From Arcobacter sp. (GTDB lineage: Bacteria > Campylobacterota > Campylobacteria > Campylobacterales > Arcobacteraceae): a stretch of 42,258 bases of DNA. A program made the position numbers and the translations under genes. The stretch's first letter is position 1. Every line of letters begins with the position of its first letter. The stretch is from positions 1 through 42,258 of the forward strand of contig QKDL01000034.1 of NCBI GenBank assembly GCA_003252105.1, given 5' to 3'. Under the pieces are notes generated by a model. That model did no database searches and was not told where the DNA came from. It was given only the letters and a program-made list of their open reading frames with translations. Shown here one piece after another: positions 9,118-17,927 of the stretch.

Positions 9118-10504
9118 AAATACCCTTTTTTATAGTTTCTATATCTATTTTCTCTTTTAGTTGTGAGATAAAACTGTTTATAGTATTTTGTTTATATTTT
9201 TCAAAGTCGAAACTTTGATATTCATTATTTATAGCTTTAAATAGTTTATCTCTTAAGTTATCATTATCAAAAATAGCGTGTGCAAAAGTTCCTTTGATAT
9301 TTTTATTTTCAAAATATAAAGGGTGTTTTGAACTACTTCCGTGATGTATCTCAAAGCCTGAAACCTTACAATCAAAGATTTCATATACTTTTTTCTCTAA
9401 GACTTTCTCTTTTTTAAAAACTATTACATCATCTATAAAACCAAAACCCTTTTCTATAGTTGCAGTTTCATTTTCTAAAGCATATTTATCATCAAGTGAG
9501 TTGAACATCATTTCGTAGCCACCACAGATACCAAAAATCTCTTTTTTAAACTCTTTTATTTTTTCAAATAGTCCAGTTTTCTTTAACCATTGTAAATCTT
9601 TGATAACAAGTTTTGACCCAGGTAAGATTATCATCTCATATTTATCTAAAGGGATATTTGCCTCTATAAACTCCAAGTTTATACAATCATCTGAAACTAA
9701 AGGCTCAAAATCATTGAAGTTACTCATATATGGATATGAGATTACTCCCACATTTATGATTGCTTTTTCTTTATTTTGAATATAGTTTTTCAAGCTTTGA
9801 GAGTCTTCAAACCCAAAATTAAAAGGTGTATATGGTAAAACTCCTAAAACAGGTATTTTAAAATCTTCTTGTATGATTCTAACACCCTCATCAAATAGTG
9901 TTAAATCCCCACGAAATTTGTTTATTATAACCCCTATTACATTCTCTCTAAGTTTTTTTGGAAGTAGATTATATACTCCATAAATAGAAGCAAAAACTCC
10001 ACCCTTTTCTATATCTGCAATTAGTATGATTTTTGTATTGTATTCATCAGCTATAAATATATTTGAAAGGTCTTTATCCATAAGATTAAGTTCAACAGGA
10101 CTTCCAGCTCCTTCACAAACAACAACATCATATTTTGAATCAAGATAATCAAAACATCTTTTTACTGCTGGTTTTAGTAAATCTAAATCTCTATAGTATT
10201 CTCTAACATCCTTATTAGTTACTACTTTTCCCTCAACTATAAGTGAAGCTGCACTTCCTCGTCCTGATTTTAATAAAACTGGGTTTAGATGGTACGAGGT
10301 TTTAACTCCTAAAATACCTGCTTGAAAGTATTGTGCAACTGCAATCTCACTTTTGTCATCACAAACAAAAGCATTGTTTGAAACATTTTGTGCTTTAAAA
10401 GGAGCTACACTTAAACCCATATCTTGGATGATTTTTGCTATTACGAAGGTTAGAGTTGATTTTCCAGCATCTGAGCTTGTACCAAATATTGAGATATTAT
10501 TCAT
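9110..10504 (-). CDS. cobQ: Cobyric acid synthase (glutamine-hydrolysing)
   Basis: A 464-aa cytoplasmic enzyme that amidates the b, d, e and g side chains of adenosylcobyrinic acid a,c-diamide. The N-terminal dethiobiotin-synthetase-like ATPase carries GTSSDAGKST (8-17) and the CEGAGSPVELNL block (130-141). The C-terminal class I glutamine amidotransferase has its nucleophile Cys327 in GICGGYEMM and the partner His409 in GTFAHAIFD. It directly abuts cobU and overlaps cobS by 8 bases. Its presence means the cell processes precursors earlier than cobinamide. The corrin-ring genes and a corrinoid adenosyltransferase are not in this window. Confidence 0.95.
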   Translation of the reverse strand: MNNISIFGTSSDAGKSTLTFVIAKIIQDMGLSVAPFKAQNVSNNAFVCDDKSEIAVAQYFQAGILGVKTSYHLNPVLLKSGRGSAASLIVEGKVVTNKDVREYYRDLDLLKPAVKRCFDYLDSKYDVVVCEGAGSPVELNLMDKDLSNIFIADEYNTKIILIADIEKGGVFASIYGVYNLLPKKLRENVIGVIINKFRGDLTLFDEGVRIIQEDFKIPVLGVLPYTPFNFGFEDSQSLKNYIQNKEKAIINVGVISYPYMSNFNDFEPLVSDDCINLEFIEANIPLDKYEMIILPGSKLVIKDLQWLKKTGLFEKIKEFKKEIFGICGGYEMMFNSLDDKYALENETATIEKGFGFIDDVIVFKKEKVLEKKVYEIFDCKVSGFEIHHGSSSKHPLYFENKNIKGTFAHAIFDNDNLRDKLFKAINNEYQSFDFEKYKQNTINSFISQLKEKIDIETIKKGIYE

Positions 10505-10999
10505 CTATTTTAATCTACTTTCAAGTCCAAATTTGACTTCATAAACTTCATCACAAATTTTGGCTAACTTTTGACCTATTATTCCTGTTAAGTCTACAAA
10601 TCTTCTGCTATCTTTATCTAAAGGGATTACACCTTTGGTTACTTCATTTAGTACAAAAACTATATTTGTATCACAGCTTTCTAAAACTTCAAGTTGTTTA
10701 ATCAACTCTTCCTCATTTTTATAAAGGTTATTAAAAATCCACATAGAGACACAATCTATTAAGTATGTTTCTTTCTTTTTTATAACTTTTGATAATTCTT
10801 TTGTCTCTTCTATTGTAATAAACTTATCTTTTCTACTATTTTGGTGTTTATTTATCCTTGTTTTCATCTCTATATCTTGAAAACTATTGTCATAGGTTGC
10901 TATATAAAAAGGTTTTTTATCCTTTGATAGTTCTATTGCCTTTTTTTCTGCAAGATTACTTTTTCCTGATTTTTGTCCACCAAAATATAGTATTTTCAT
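10505..10999 (-). CDS. cobU: Adenosylcobinamide kinase / guanylyltransferase
   Basis: A 164-aa bifunctional enzyme that phosphorylates adenosylcobinamide and transfers GMP from GTP onto it. The P-loop GGQKSGKS spans residues 7-14, the guanylylated His is expected to be His52 in RINKHQNSR, and the DSRRFVDLTGIIGQ segment matches the GRRFRDxxGxxxQ block. Length is slightly shorter than enteric CobU (about 180 aa) but no motif is missing. It lies 3 bases after cobT and directly before cobQ in the operon. Confidence 0.94.
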   Translation of the reverse strand: MKILYFGGQKSGKSNLAEKKAIELSKDKKPFYIATYDNSFQDIEMKTRINKHQNSRKDKFITIEETKELSKVIKKKETYLIDCVSMWIFNNLYKNEEELIKQLEVLESCDTNIVFVLNEVTKGVIPLDKDSRRFVDLTGIIGQKLAKICDEVYEVKFGLESRLK

Positions 11000-11002
11000 C
11001 TA

Positions 11003-12061
11003 TTATCCTAAAAAGCTTTCTATTTTTTCAGTGATTTGAACTTTTTCTAAACCATTTAAAAAACCAAAGGCTAAAGCTGCCCCTGCTCCAACGCCCTCTT
11101 TGGCTTCCCCATTATCATAAAGTTTAAGTGCAGGGTGAGTTGATAAAGCAAAATCAAAATCTGCATAATAGGTATTTACTTTTAGTTCAGACATCTCTAT
11201 AAGAGCTTTTATATCACTATTTTTATCTTCATAAACCCATTTTGTAGTACATAATGCTAAGTTTGAAGTTTCAAGTGTGCCTTGCATAGTTTTAAGTATT
11301 GAGTTTACTATTAAAAGTACACAAGCCATTTGTGTCCCACCTGCTAAGATAAGTTTTTGGCTGTTATTAAAACCTAAAATTACTCCTGCACAAAAAATTA
11401 ACATATTATCAGCTACTTTAGAAAGAATAGTAAAAATATCATCATTTTCATCTATGTTTTCCAAAGCTTTATTTATAGTTTGAGTTCTAATATCATTTGG
11501 AACCTCTTTAAAAGAGCTACTAAACATATCTTTACAATCATATCCCAATGCTAAGGCTGTTGCAGTTGCTGTAGTTGTTCCACTAGGAACAGATTCACCT
11601 AATATCAAATAATCATCTTTTAACTCATAATTTTGAGCAAAAGCTAGACCTTTTTGGAAAATCTCTAACGCTTCTATATTTGCACCTTTATGGATAGACT
11701 TTGATGGTTTAATATCTAGTTCGTGAAGTTTGAAATACTCTAGTTTTGGTTTTACTTGTATTCCTAAATCTAAAAGTTCAATATTTCTAAAGGGGTGTAA
11801 AAGATGAACTGCCCTTGTTATAAGTGCAGGAGTTGGAACACCTTTAGGTGTTTTTGCTATATCTTCTAAACTTCTAACTTCTCCTGTACATAAAAACTCA
11901 CTATCTAAAGTTGGTGTTAGATATATTTGTCCAGGGATTCCAGCTTGTGTGATACCTTCTATATTTGCAGTATCTGTGTTACTCATAGCCAAAAGGTATG
12001 TTGCAGTTTTCCCTCTAAGGTTTTCTATAAAATCATTTTTACCTAATATTGTTTTTGTCAT
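11003..12061 (-). CDS. cobT: Archaeal-type CobT homologue (UPF0284/TIGR00303 family)
   Basis: A 352-aa protein resembling the TIGR00303 / UPF0284 branch of the nicotinate-nucleotide:dimethylbenzimidazole phosphoribosyltransferase superfamily, a form best known from archaea and cyanobacteria rather than the enterobacterial CobT. The phosphoribosyl-handling motif GESVPSGTTTA lies at residues 155-165, with ILAGGTQMACVL and VGAGAALAFGF further along. It should transfer ribose phosphate from nicotinate mononucleotide to the lower-ligand base, giving alpha-ribazole phosphate. Context is strong: bluB, which makes that base, is 8 bases upstream, and cobU is 3 bases downstream. The biochemical activity of this subfamily is less directly proven than that of CobT itself. 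Confidence 0.85.
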   Translation of the reverse strand: MTKTILGKNDFIENLRGKTATYLLAMSNTDTANIEGITQAGIPGQIYLTPTLDSEFLCTGEVRSLEDIAKTPKGVPTPALITRAVHLLHPFRNIELLDLGIQVKPKLEYFKLHELDIKPSKSIHKGANIEALEIFQKGLAFAQNYELKDDYLILGESVPSGTTTATATALALGYDCKDMFSSSFKEVPNDIRTQTINKALENIDENDDIFTILSKVADNMLIFCAGVILGFNNSQKLILAGGTQMACVLLIVNSILKTMQGTLETSNLALCTTKWVYEDKNSDIKALIEMSELKVNTYYADFDFALSTHPALKLYDNGEAKEGVGAGAALAFGFLNGLEKVQITEKIESFLG

Positions 12062-12069
12062 TATCTATC

Positions 12070-12696
12070 CTAAATTGTTTGTATTTCTTCTAATGTTTTT
12101 CTTTTTTCCCAGTTTAGTTTTAAAAGCTCTGGTTCATCTAAAAACTCATTCACATAACCTATTGCTAGATAAGCTATAAGTTTGTAGTTCTTATCTATGT
12201 TTAGTATTTTTTTTACTTTTTTTGGTTTTAAGATACTTATCCATCCAACACCAATATTATAAGCTCTTGCCATAAGCCAGAGGTTTTGTATGGCACAAAC
12301 TACGCTGTATTCACCAACTTTTTTTTGACTTGTTTGTCCCAAAATCGATTTTTTTGGTTTTTCGTATAATACTGCAAGATTTATATAAGACTCTTTTATC
12401 CCTTCTAATTTTAGGTTTGCATATAGTTTATTGTCTTCAAATATCTTTTTTGCTTTTTTGTTCTCTTTTAAAAACTCTTGATAGATTTTATCCCTTTTGG
12501 TTTCATCTTTTATTAAAATAAATTTCCAAGGTTGAGAAAAACCTACAGATGGAGCACAGTTTGCTGCATTTAATATCTCGTTTAGTATCTCATCGTCTAT
12601 TTGAGTTTTTAAAAATCTATTCCCTCGTACATCACGCCTTTGAAGCATGATGTTTTTTAGAATCTCAATATCAGCTTTTGTAAACTCTTTTCTCAT
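12070..12696 (-). CDS. bluB: 5,6-Dimethylbenzimidazole synthase
   Basis: A 208-aa nitroreductase-fold flavoprotein that fragments reduced FMN with oxygen to make 5,6-dimethylbenzimidazole. The N-terminal MLQRRDVRGNRF and AANCAPSVGFSQPWKFI are the BluB versions of the FMN-binding motifs. The VGWISILKPKKVKKIL segment also matches the family. Because BluB needs oxygen, the host probably lives at least microaerobically. It overlaps the upstream kinase gene by ATGA and precedes cobT. Other nitroreductases share the fold, but the motifs and position make BluB the clear choice. Confidence 0.93.
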   Translation of the reverse strand: MRKEFTKADIEILKNIMLQRRDVRGNRFLKTQIDDEILNEILNAANCAPSVGFSQPWKFILIKDETKRDKIYQEFLKENKKAKKIFEDNKLYANLKLEGIKESYINLAVLYEKPKKSILGQTSQKKVGEYSVVCAIQNLWLMARAYNIGVGWISILKPKKVKKILNIDKNYKLIAYLAIGYVNEFLDEPELLKLNWEKRKTLEEIQTI

Positions 12697-13541
12697 AAAA
12701 GTTCTTTTAGAATATCAAATTTTTTTAAGAACTCATTGTAGTCTTTTTTAGGGTTTTTTCTATTTGCCCTTTGTAGTGTGTAGTATAAACAAGCATAAAG
12801 CAGATATGGTTTTATGATCTTTATATCAAGATTTTTATCATAGTTCTTTATAGCTTTTTGTAAAAAAGAGGTTTCAAAGTTATACTCATCAAAACACCAG
12901 CTTACAATAAACACAGCAAAATCAAAGTAGTTGTTTCCATAACAAGACTGTGCAAAATCATATACCCCACTTAAACTATCATCTAAAAACTTAGCATTAT
13001 CAGGAAATAAATCTCCATGAATCAAACTATTGTTTGGTAAGTTTATATCTTTTATCACATCAAATTTTGTTTGTAAAAGTTGTTTTAGATTTTCATCATC
13101 TACTTTTTCAAGCATCTTTTTCATAAAGTTTAAAGTATAGATATTTTCATTTTTGGGTTTTATATTTTTAATATTATGAAGTTTAGCCATAAACTTAGCT
13201 AACTCTTCAACTTTTTTGATATTTATTTGTTTTGGAATTTTCCCTTCAATAAATGAAAAAAGAATTGTAGGTTTATTTTGATAAATCACTATTTTTTTAG
13301 AAAGTACCTTAGGTACTTTTAACTCTTTTATTGTATTTAAAATATATATTTCATTTTTTATATCTTTAAGTGTTGAATTCTCTAATACTTTGAAAATATA
13401 TCTATTACTATCTTGTGAAGTTCCTATATAAGTGGAGTCTGTAACTCCATTTTGTGTTTCTTGAAGTGAGATAAAAACTATATTTGTATCTTTTATCAAT
13501 TCATTAATCTCTTCAAGAGTAAGTTTTGTAAATACACCCAA
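12693..13541 (-). CDS. ThrB-like (APH-fold) small-molecule kinase in the corrinoid operon
   Basis: A 282-aa kinase of the aminoglycoside phosphotransferase/choline kinase fold, closest by eye to type II homoserine kinase (COG2334): the start MGVFTKLTLEEI, a nucleotide-binding Lys at about 51, the catalytic loop HGDLFPDN (175-182) and metal-binding Asp195 in GVYDFAQSCYGN. It is the first gene of the corrinoid operon, starts with TTG at 13541 after AAAGG, and overlaps bluB by 4 bases. It is divergent from cobD 46 bases away. CobD requires L-threonine O-3-phosphate, and no PduX- or BluE-type threonine kinase is visible, so I infer that this enzyme phosphorylates threonine (or serine/ethanolamine). 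A plain homoserine kinase is the alternative. Confidence 0.75.
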   Translation of the reverse strand: MGVFTKLTLEEINELIKDTNIVFISLQETQNGVTDSTYIGTSQDSNRYIFKVLENSTLKDIKNEIYILNTIKELKVPKVLSKKIVIYQNKPTILFSFIEGKIPKQINIKKVEELAKFMAKLHNIKNIKPKNENIYTLNFMKKMLEKVDDENLKQLLQTKFDVIKDINLPNNSLIHGDLFPDNAKFLDDSLSGVYDFAQSCYGNNYFDFAVFIVSWCFDEYNFETSFLQKAIKNYDKNLDIKIIKPYLLYACLYYTLQRANRKNPKKDYNEFLKKFDILKELL

Positions 13542-13587
13542 AAATAAGCCTTTTTATAGTAATATTTCGTAAAAAGAAAGAAAAAAT

Positions 13588-14595
13588 TTGAAAAAATTCC
13601 AACATGGTGGAGATATCTATGGTGTTGCTAAGAAATTAGCTTGTAAATCTACTGATATAATCGATTTATCCTCAAATATTAACTTTATTAAACCCAAAAA
13701 AAATGAGATTAAAATAGTTGATATCTCTTCATACCCTTCATACGAAAAATTATATGAGATTATAGCTAAAAAATTTAGTGTAAAACCTTTGCAAATTGAA
13801 CTTTTTAATGGTGCTAGTAGTGCAATTTTCTCACTCTTTAGAAGTTTAGGTTTAAAAAGGTGTGTTATATACTCTCCTGCATATTTAGAGTATAAAAAAG
13901 CTTCTAAACTATTTGGTTATAAACTAGATAAAATTGATAGATTTACATGCAATAAAACAAAAATAAAAAAAGGCTCATTAGTTGTCTTTGTTAATCCTTC
14001 AACTCCTGACGGAAGGTATTATAGTTTAGAAAAATTAATGAAAGAGTGGATAAAAAAAGAGTGTACTATTTTGATAGATGAGAGTTTCTTGCAGTTTACA
14101 AAATACAAATCAGTAATAAACTATCTTAAAAGTTATGAAAAACTATATATCTTAAAATCATTTACTAAAATATATGCGTGTGCAGGGGTTAGATTGGGAA
14201 CAATTATCTCTTCTAGTGAAAATATAAAAAAGTTAAAGAAGTATGAACCTATGTGGAAATTATCAAGTTTTGATATGGCTTATATAAAAGATGTTTTAAA
14301 AGATAAAAATATAGAAACTAAATCTAGAAAAGAGACTGACAAAAATAGAAAATATCTAATAAAGAGTTTTAAAAAATATAAATTTATAAAAAAGATTTTT
14401 AAAAGTGATGCCAACTATTTATTAATAAAGCTAAAAAATCTTACAGCACCAAAACTTCAAAATATACTTTTAAAAGATAAAATTATGATAAGAGACTGTA
14501 GTAATTTTGACTTTTTAGATAAGAGATTTGTAAGAGTTGCCATAAAAAGTAAAAAAGATTTGAATAAGTTTTTAAAAGCCTTAGATAGGATATAA
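13588..14595 (+). CDS. cobD: Threonine-phosphate decarboxylase-like PLP enzyme
   Basis: A 335-aa fold-type I PLP enzyme of the histidinol-phosphate aminotransferase group. The FQHGGDIYG start is the hallmark of cobalamin-pathway CobD, which decarboxylates L-threonine O-3-phosphate to (R)-1-aminopropan-2-yl phosphate. Visible motifs: NPSTPDG (136-142), Asp164 in LIDESF contacting the PLP nitrogen, the Schiff-base Lys194 in KSFTKIYACAG, and Arg202 following it. The start is TTG at 13588, with an in-frame stop at 13570 excluding a longer form. It is followed 2 bases later by cbiB, whose product attaches this linker. In Sulfurospirillum a close relative prefers serine phosphate, so the linker could be aminopropanol or ethanolamine. 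Confidence 0.87.
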   Translation: MKKFQHGGDIYGVAKKLACKSTDIIDLSSNINFIKPKKNEIKIVDISSYPSYEKLYEIIAKKFSVKPLQIELFNGASSAIFSLFRSLGLKRCVIYSPAYLEYKKASKLFGYKLDKIDRFTCNKTKIKKGSLVVFVNPSTPDGRYYSLEKLMKEWIKKECTILIDESFLQFTKYKSVINYLKSYEKLYILKSFTKIYACAGVRLGTIISSSENIKKLKKYEPMWKLSSFDMAYIKDVLKDKNIETKSRKETDKNRKYLIKSFKKYKFIKKIFKSDANYLLIKLKNLTAPKLQNILLKDKIMIRDCSNFDFLDKRFVRVAIKSKKDLNKFLKALDRI

Positions 14596-14597
14596 GA

Positions 14598-15485
14598 TTG
14601 TATTTTGAACTTACACTTGTAGCTTATATTATTGATTATATCTTTGGTGAATTTTCTAAAATGAAATATTTAAAACACCCTATTATTTTTATGGGTGATT
14701 ATATAAAATGGTTTGAAAAAAGATTTTATAAGGATAATATTTATAGAGGGTTAATTCTTACACTAAGTTTAATTTGTATAGTGCTTATTATTACTTTCAC
14801 TTTAACAAAAGTAGATAATGTGATCTTCCAAGCTTTCTTGGCCTCTTTTACTATTTCATCAAAAATGTTATATGAAAGTGTACAAAATGTAATAGTGTCT
14901 GATAATCCAAAATATGCTATTTCGATGTTGGTAAGCAGGGATACAAATGAGATGAATGAGAGTGATATAAATAAAGCAGCCATAGAAACCTATGCTGAAA
15001 ATCTAAGTGATGGAGTGATTGCTCCACTATTTTATTTACTTTGTTTTGGTCTTGTTGGAGCTTTTGTTTATAAAGCTATAAATACATTAGATTCTATGGT
15101 TGGATATAGAAATGAAAGATATGAAAGATTTGGTAAATTTTCAGCTAGAGTTGATGATATAGTAAACTTTATACCCTCTAGAATTGCAGCTATACTTATT
15201 GCCCTACTTTTTCTATCAAAGAAAGCTTTATTACAGTTTTTTAAATATGGTAAGAAACACGAAAGTTTAAATGCAGGACTTCCCATCTCAGCTATGGCTT
15301 TAGCTCTAGATATAAAACTTGGTGGACCAACCTCTTATTTTGGTAAAATAAAACAAAAACCTTATTTTGGGGATGGTAAAGAAAATATTGAGAAGATAGA
15401 TGTAAAAAAAGCCTTGGCTATAAAACCAAGGCTTGATATATTTATTTTATCAGTTTTATTTTTGTTTACTATTTTTTCTTATTAG
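14598..15485 (+). CDS. cbiB: Adenosylcobinamide-phosphate synthase
   Basis: A 295-aa inner-membrane protein that attaches aminopropanol phosphate to adenosylcobyric acid. Family features: the N-terminal acidic membrane motif with HPIIFMGDYIKWFEKRFY, the SRDTNEMNESDINKAAIETYAENLSDGVIAPLFY block (the normal V-x-R-D-T-x-x-L core of CbiB), and the ALDIKLGGPTSYFGK end region. Several hydrophobic helices lie between them. It starts with TTG at 14598 after AGGATATAAGA and follows cobD directly. Its last 30 bases overlap the end of btuC on the other strand, and the btu operon terminator lies inside its coding sequence. Confidence 0.93.
   Translation: MYFELTLVAYIIDYIFGEFSKMKYLKHPIIFMGDYIKWFEKRFYKDNIYRGLILTLSLICIVLIITFTLTKVDNVIFQAFLASFTISSKMLYESVQNVIVSDNPKYAISMLVSRDTNEMNESDINKAAIETYAENLSDGVIAPLFYLLCFGLVGAFVYKAINTLDSMVGYRNERYERFGKFSARVDDIVNFIPSRIAAILIALLFLSKKALLQFFKYGKKHESLNAGLPISAMALALDIKLGGPTSYFGKIKQKPYFGDGKENIEKIDVKKALAIKPRLDIFILSVLFLFTIFSY
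15403..15434 (-). terminator. Intrinsic terminator of the btu operon, inside cbiB
   Basis: Read on the minus strand, a perfect 9-bp stem (AAGCCTTGG / CCAAGGCTT, plus-strand positions 15426-15434 and 15409-15417) with an 8-base loop is followed at once by seven T (15404-15410). It lies 22 bases beyond the btuC stop at 15456 and wholly within cbiB coding sequence on the other strand. On the plus strand the sequence after the stem is not a U-tract, so cbiB itself should not be cut short. Confidence 0.9.
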
Positions 15486-16418
15486 TAGATATACAAACAC
15501 AGGAGCACCTATAAATGAAGTTACAACCCCAATAGGTAAAGTTGAGGCTGTATTTAGATTTCTAGCTATTAAATCAGCTACAACAAGGAATACTCCTCCA
15601 TAAAAAAACACTGGGAAAATTAACTTCTCTGCACTTTTTTTATATATGATCCTCATTGTATGGGGAATAATAAGCCCTATAAAGCCAATGGGACCTACAA
15701 AACTGATACTAATACCAACAGCTATAGAAACAAATATAAGCAGTGTTAGGTTTGTTTTATTTACATTTAGACCTTTTAAAAATGCCATATCGTTTGAAAT
15801 CAATAGTAATTTTATATTTTGTTTGTTTTTTAATACCACAAATAAAAAGATAAGTGCAGTTATAAAAACAATAAAAGGCGTACTGAAACCTACAATATCT
15901 AAACTTCCAAGGGTAAATCTGATAATTGAATAGTTCTCTTGTAAGTTACTTAGATAAAAAACTAACATCAAAGCAGAAGAATAAAAAAATGACAAAGCAA
16001 TACCTATAAGTAAAATCGAGTTTGTAGAGTTTAAAATTTGGTTTTTGTTTATAATTCTTGAGATAAGGTATAAAATCATAATAGTAAAAAAAGAACCTAA
16101 AATACCAGAAATATATAAAGCAACTGTAGGTAAAAATACTATTGATATAGCAGTAAAAAGTGTAGTACCACTTGCAATTCCTAGTGTATAAGGGGTTATT
16201 AGTATATTTTTAAAAATTGTTTGAAAGATTAGACCACTTAGACTTAATATACCACCAACAAAAAAAGCTAAAATAATTCTTGGAACTCTTAAATCCCAAA
16301 ATATCATATGTGAGGTTGTAGAACTATCAAAGATATGAGAAATCTGTATTGAGTTTTCCCCTATAAAAGGTGAAAGTAATATAATAAATAAAAATAAAAG
16401 ATAAGCTAAATAATTCAT
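15456..16418 (-). CDS. btuC: Corrinoid ABC transporter permease
   Basis: A 320-aa FecCD/BtuC-family permease with about ten membrane helices. Motifs seen: WDLRVPRIILAFFVGGILSLSG near the N-terminus and GPIGFIGLIIPHTMRIIY in the third quarter, which includes the coupling-helix region that contacts the ATPase, and TLPIGVVTSFIGAPVFVYLL near the end. It forms the membrane part of the BtuCD-F importer. It overlaps the ATPase gene by 4 bases. The FecCD family also serves iron chelates; the adjacent corrinoid genes make B12 or cobinamide the likely cargo. Confidence 0.88.
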   Translation of the reverse strand: MNYLAYLLFLFIILLSPFIGENSIQISHIFDSSTTSHMIFWDLRVPRIILAFFVGGILSLSGLIFQTIFKNILITPYTLGIASGTTLFTAISIVFLPTVALYISGILGSFFTIMILYLISRIINKNQILNSTNSILLIGIALSFFYSSALMLVFYLSNLQENYSIIRFTLGSLDIVGFSTPFIVFITALIFLFVVLKNKQNIKLLLISNDMAFLKGLNVNKTNLTLLIFVSIAVGISISFVGPIGFIGLIIPHTMRIIYKKSAEKLIFPVFFYGGVFLVVADLIARNLNTASTLPIGVVTSFIGAPVFVYLLIRKNSKQK

Positions 16419-17113
16419 AGTTTTACCACCAAGTGTCCATTTACTATTTGTAAAGAATCTTTGTATCTTTTGTTTAGATTCTCTTCTTCAAAAAACTCTT
16501 CACACTCTCCAAAAAACTCTATTTTACCCTCTTGTAGGTATAAAATTTTATATTTTAGATGGTATGCTAAGTCTAGATTGTGGGTTATGATGATTTTTTG
16601 TTGTAAAAGATTTGATTTAAAAAGTTCATAAACCTCTTTTACTCTTGAGATATCCATATTTGCTGTAAGTTCATCAAAAATAGTGATTTTTGCATTGTGT
16701 ATCATGCTAGAAGCCAATAATAGTAGTTGTTTTTCACCACTGCTCAATTGAGTACAGCTTCTATTTTTTAGATGTTTTATTTTTGTATGTTCTATAACAG
16801 CATCAACTTTTTTATAATCTATTGGTTCTATAAATGAAAGCTCTAAAAATTCATATACTGTTAGATATTCATCAAAAACTTCAAGTTTTGGTGGAATATA
16901 GTTTATATATTTTACCCTTTGATGATTTTTTAATTCAGCGATATTTTGCTCAAATAAAAAAACTTCTTTATTTGGAAGAAGGTTTGATAAAACTTTTGCA
17001 AGAGTTGATTTACCCGCACCATTTGAACCTAAAATTATTAGGTTTTCATCATCTTTTAAATGGAAGGTAATATCTTTTAAAATCAAATTTGAGTAGTTAG
17101 TTATTTTTAACAT
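16415..17113 (-). CDS. btuD: Corrinoid ABC transporter ATP-binding protein
   Basis: A 232-aa ABC ATPase: Walker A GSNGAGKST (29-37), a signature motif in the form LSSGEKQLLLLAS, Walker B ITIFDELTAN and the switch His in IIITHN. It drives import through the BtuC homodimer. It overlaps btuF by 17 bases and btuC by 4, so all three are probably translated in step. The iron-chelate ATPases of this family look very similar; cargo is assigned from neighbours. Confidence 0.88.
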   Translation of the reverse strand: MLKITNYSNLILKDITFHLKDDENLIILGSNGAGKSTLAKVLSNLLPNKEVFLFEQNIAELKNHQRVKYINYIPPKLEVFDEYLTVYEFLELSFIEPIDYKKVDAVIEHTKIKHLKNRSCTQLSSGEKQLLLLASSMIHNAKITIFDELTANMDISRVKEVYELFKSNLLQQKIIITHNLDLAYHLKYKILYLQEGKIEFFGECEEFFEEENLNKRYKDSLQIVNGHLVVKL

Positions 17114-17927
17114 CTATTAATATCTTTTTAAAATCGTTTATGAAGTTTACTACTCTATTGCTTGGAATCCCCGCATATTCTTTATCTATGACATAAATAT
17201 CTTTATTTTTACTGGCAGTTGTAGGAAGTTTATACCAAATATTTTTTAATTGCTCCTTTGAGATATTTTCTTTATTGATATATGGAGCTAATAAAACTAT
17301 AACATCAGGGTTCATTTTTATAATTTTTTCTACATTTACAACAGGTTGTGCAAAATTGTTTGCTTTATAAGCGTTTGTGTTGCCTGAAAACTTGATAATA
17401 TCATTAAAATATAAGTTATTGCCTGCAATATAAATAGTTGAGTTTAAATCAAGTTTAGGACTTATTACAACCATAAACTTTTTGTTGTTTATAATACCTT
17501 TTAACTCATTTAGTGAATTATCTATTTGATTTATTAGCTCTGAGGCTTTTTCTTTTTTGAGTAGGATATCACCAATTTTCTCAATAGTTGTTCTTATAGA
17601 GTTTAGATTATCTGTTTTAAAGCTATGGAAATTTAGATTTAGTTTTTTTAAATTTTTAAGTATCTCTTCATCATAGTTTTGGGCTAAAACAATTGTTGGT
17701 TTAGCTAAAAGTATCTTTTCTAGTGAGATTGTTGAGTATCCCCCTACTTTTGGAATCGCTTTTGACTCTTCAGGAAAATTACTATACATAGTATTTGCAA
17801 CAATCTCTTTACCACTTCCTAAAGCAAAAACTATCTCATTTAGTGAAGGGGAAAGAGTAACAATCCTCTCCCCTGCATAAAGATTAAAATTAAAAAATGA
17901 TATAACTAATACTAAAAATTTTTTCAT
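17097..17927 (-). CDS. btuF: Periplasmic corrinoid-binding protein
   Basis: A 276-aa class III solute-binding protein. It has a signal peptide (1-18, ending NLYA before GERIV), the opening RIVTLSPSLNEIVFALGSG typical of BtuF/FhuD-type proteins, and GGYSTISLEKILLAKPTIV, the end of the first lobe. No lipobox Cys is present, so it should be a free periplasmic protein. It delivers corrinoid from the outer-membrane receptor to BtuCD. It overlaps btuB by one base. Cargo is inferred from position. Confidence 0.86.
   Translation of the reverse strand: MKKFLVLVISFFNFNLYAGERIVTLSPSLNEIVFALGSGKEIVANTMYSNFPEESKAIPKVGGYSTISLEKILLAKPTIVLAQNYDEEILKNLKKLNLNFHSFKTDNLNSIRTTIEKIGDILLKKEKASELINQIDNSLNELKGIINNKKFMVVISPKLDLNSTIYIAGNNLYFNDIIKFSGNTNAYKANNFAQPVVNVEKIIKMNPDVIVLLAPYINKENISKEQLKNIWYKLPTTASKNKDIYVIDKEYAGIPSNRVVNFINDFKKILIDVKNN

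Noticed and set aside
10353-12521. Several plus-strand frames of 60-76 codons opposite cobQ, cobT and bluB
   Set aside because: They are shadows of well-supported genes, with no ribosome-binding sites and no domain-like sequence.
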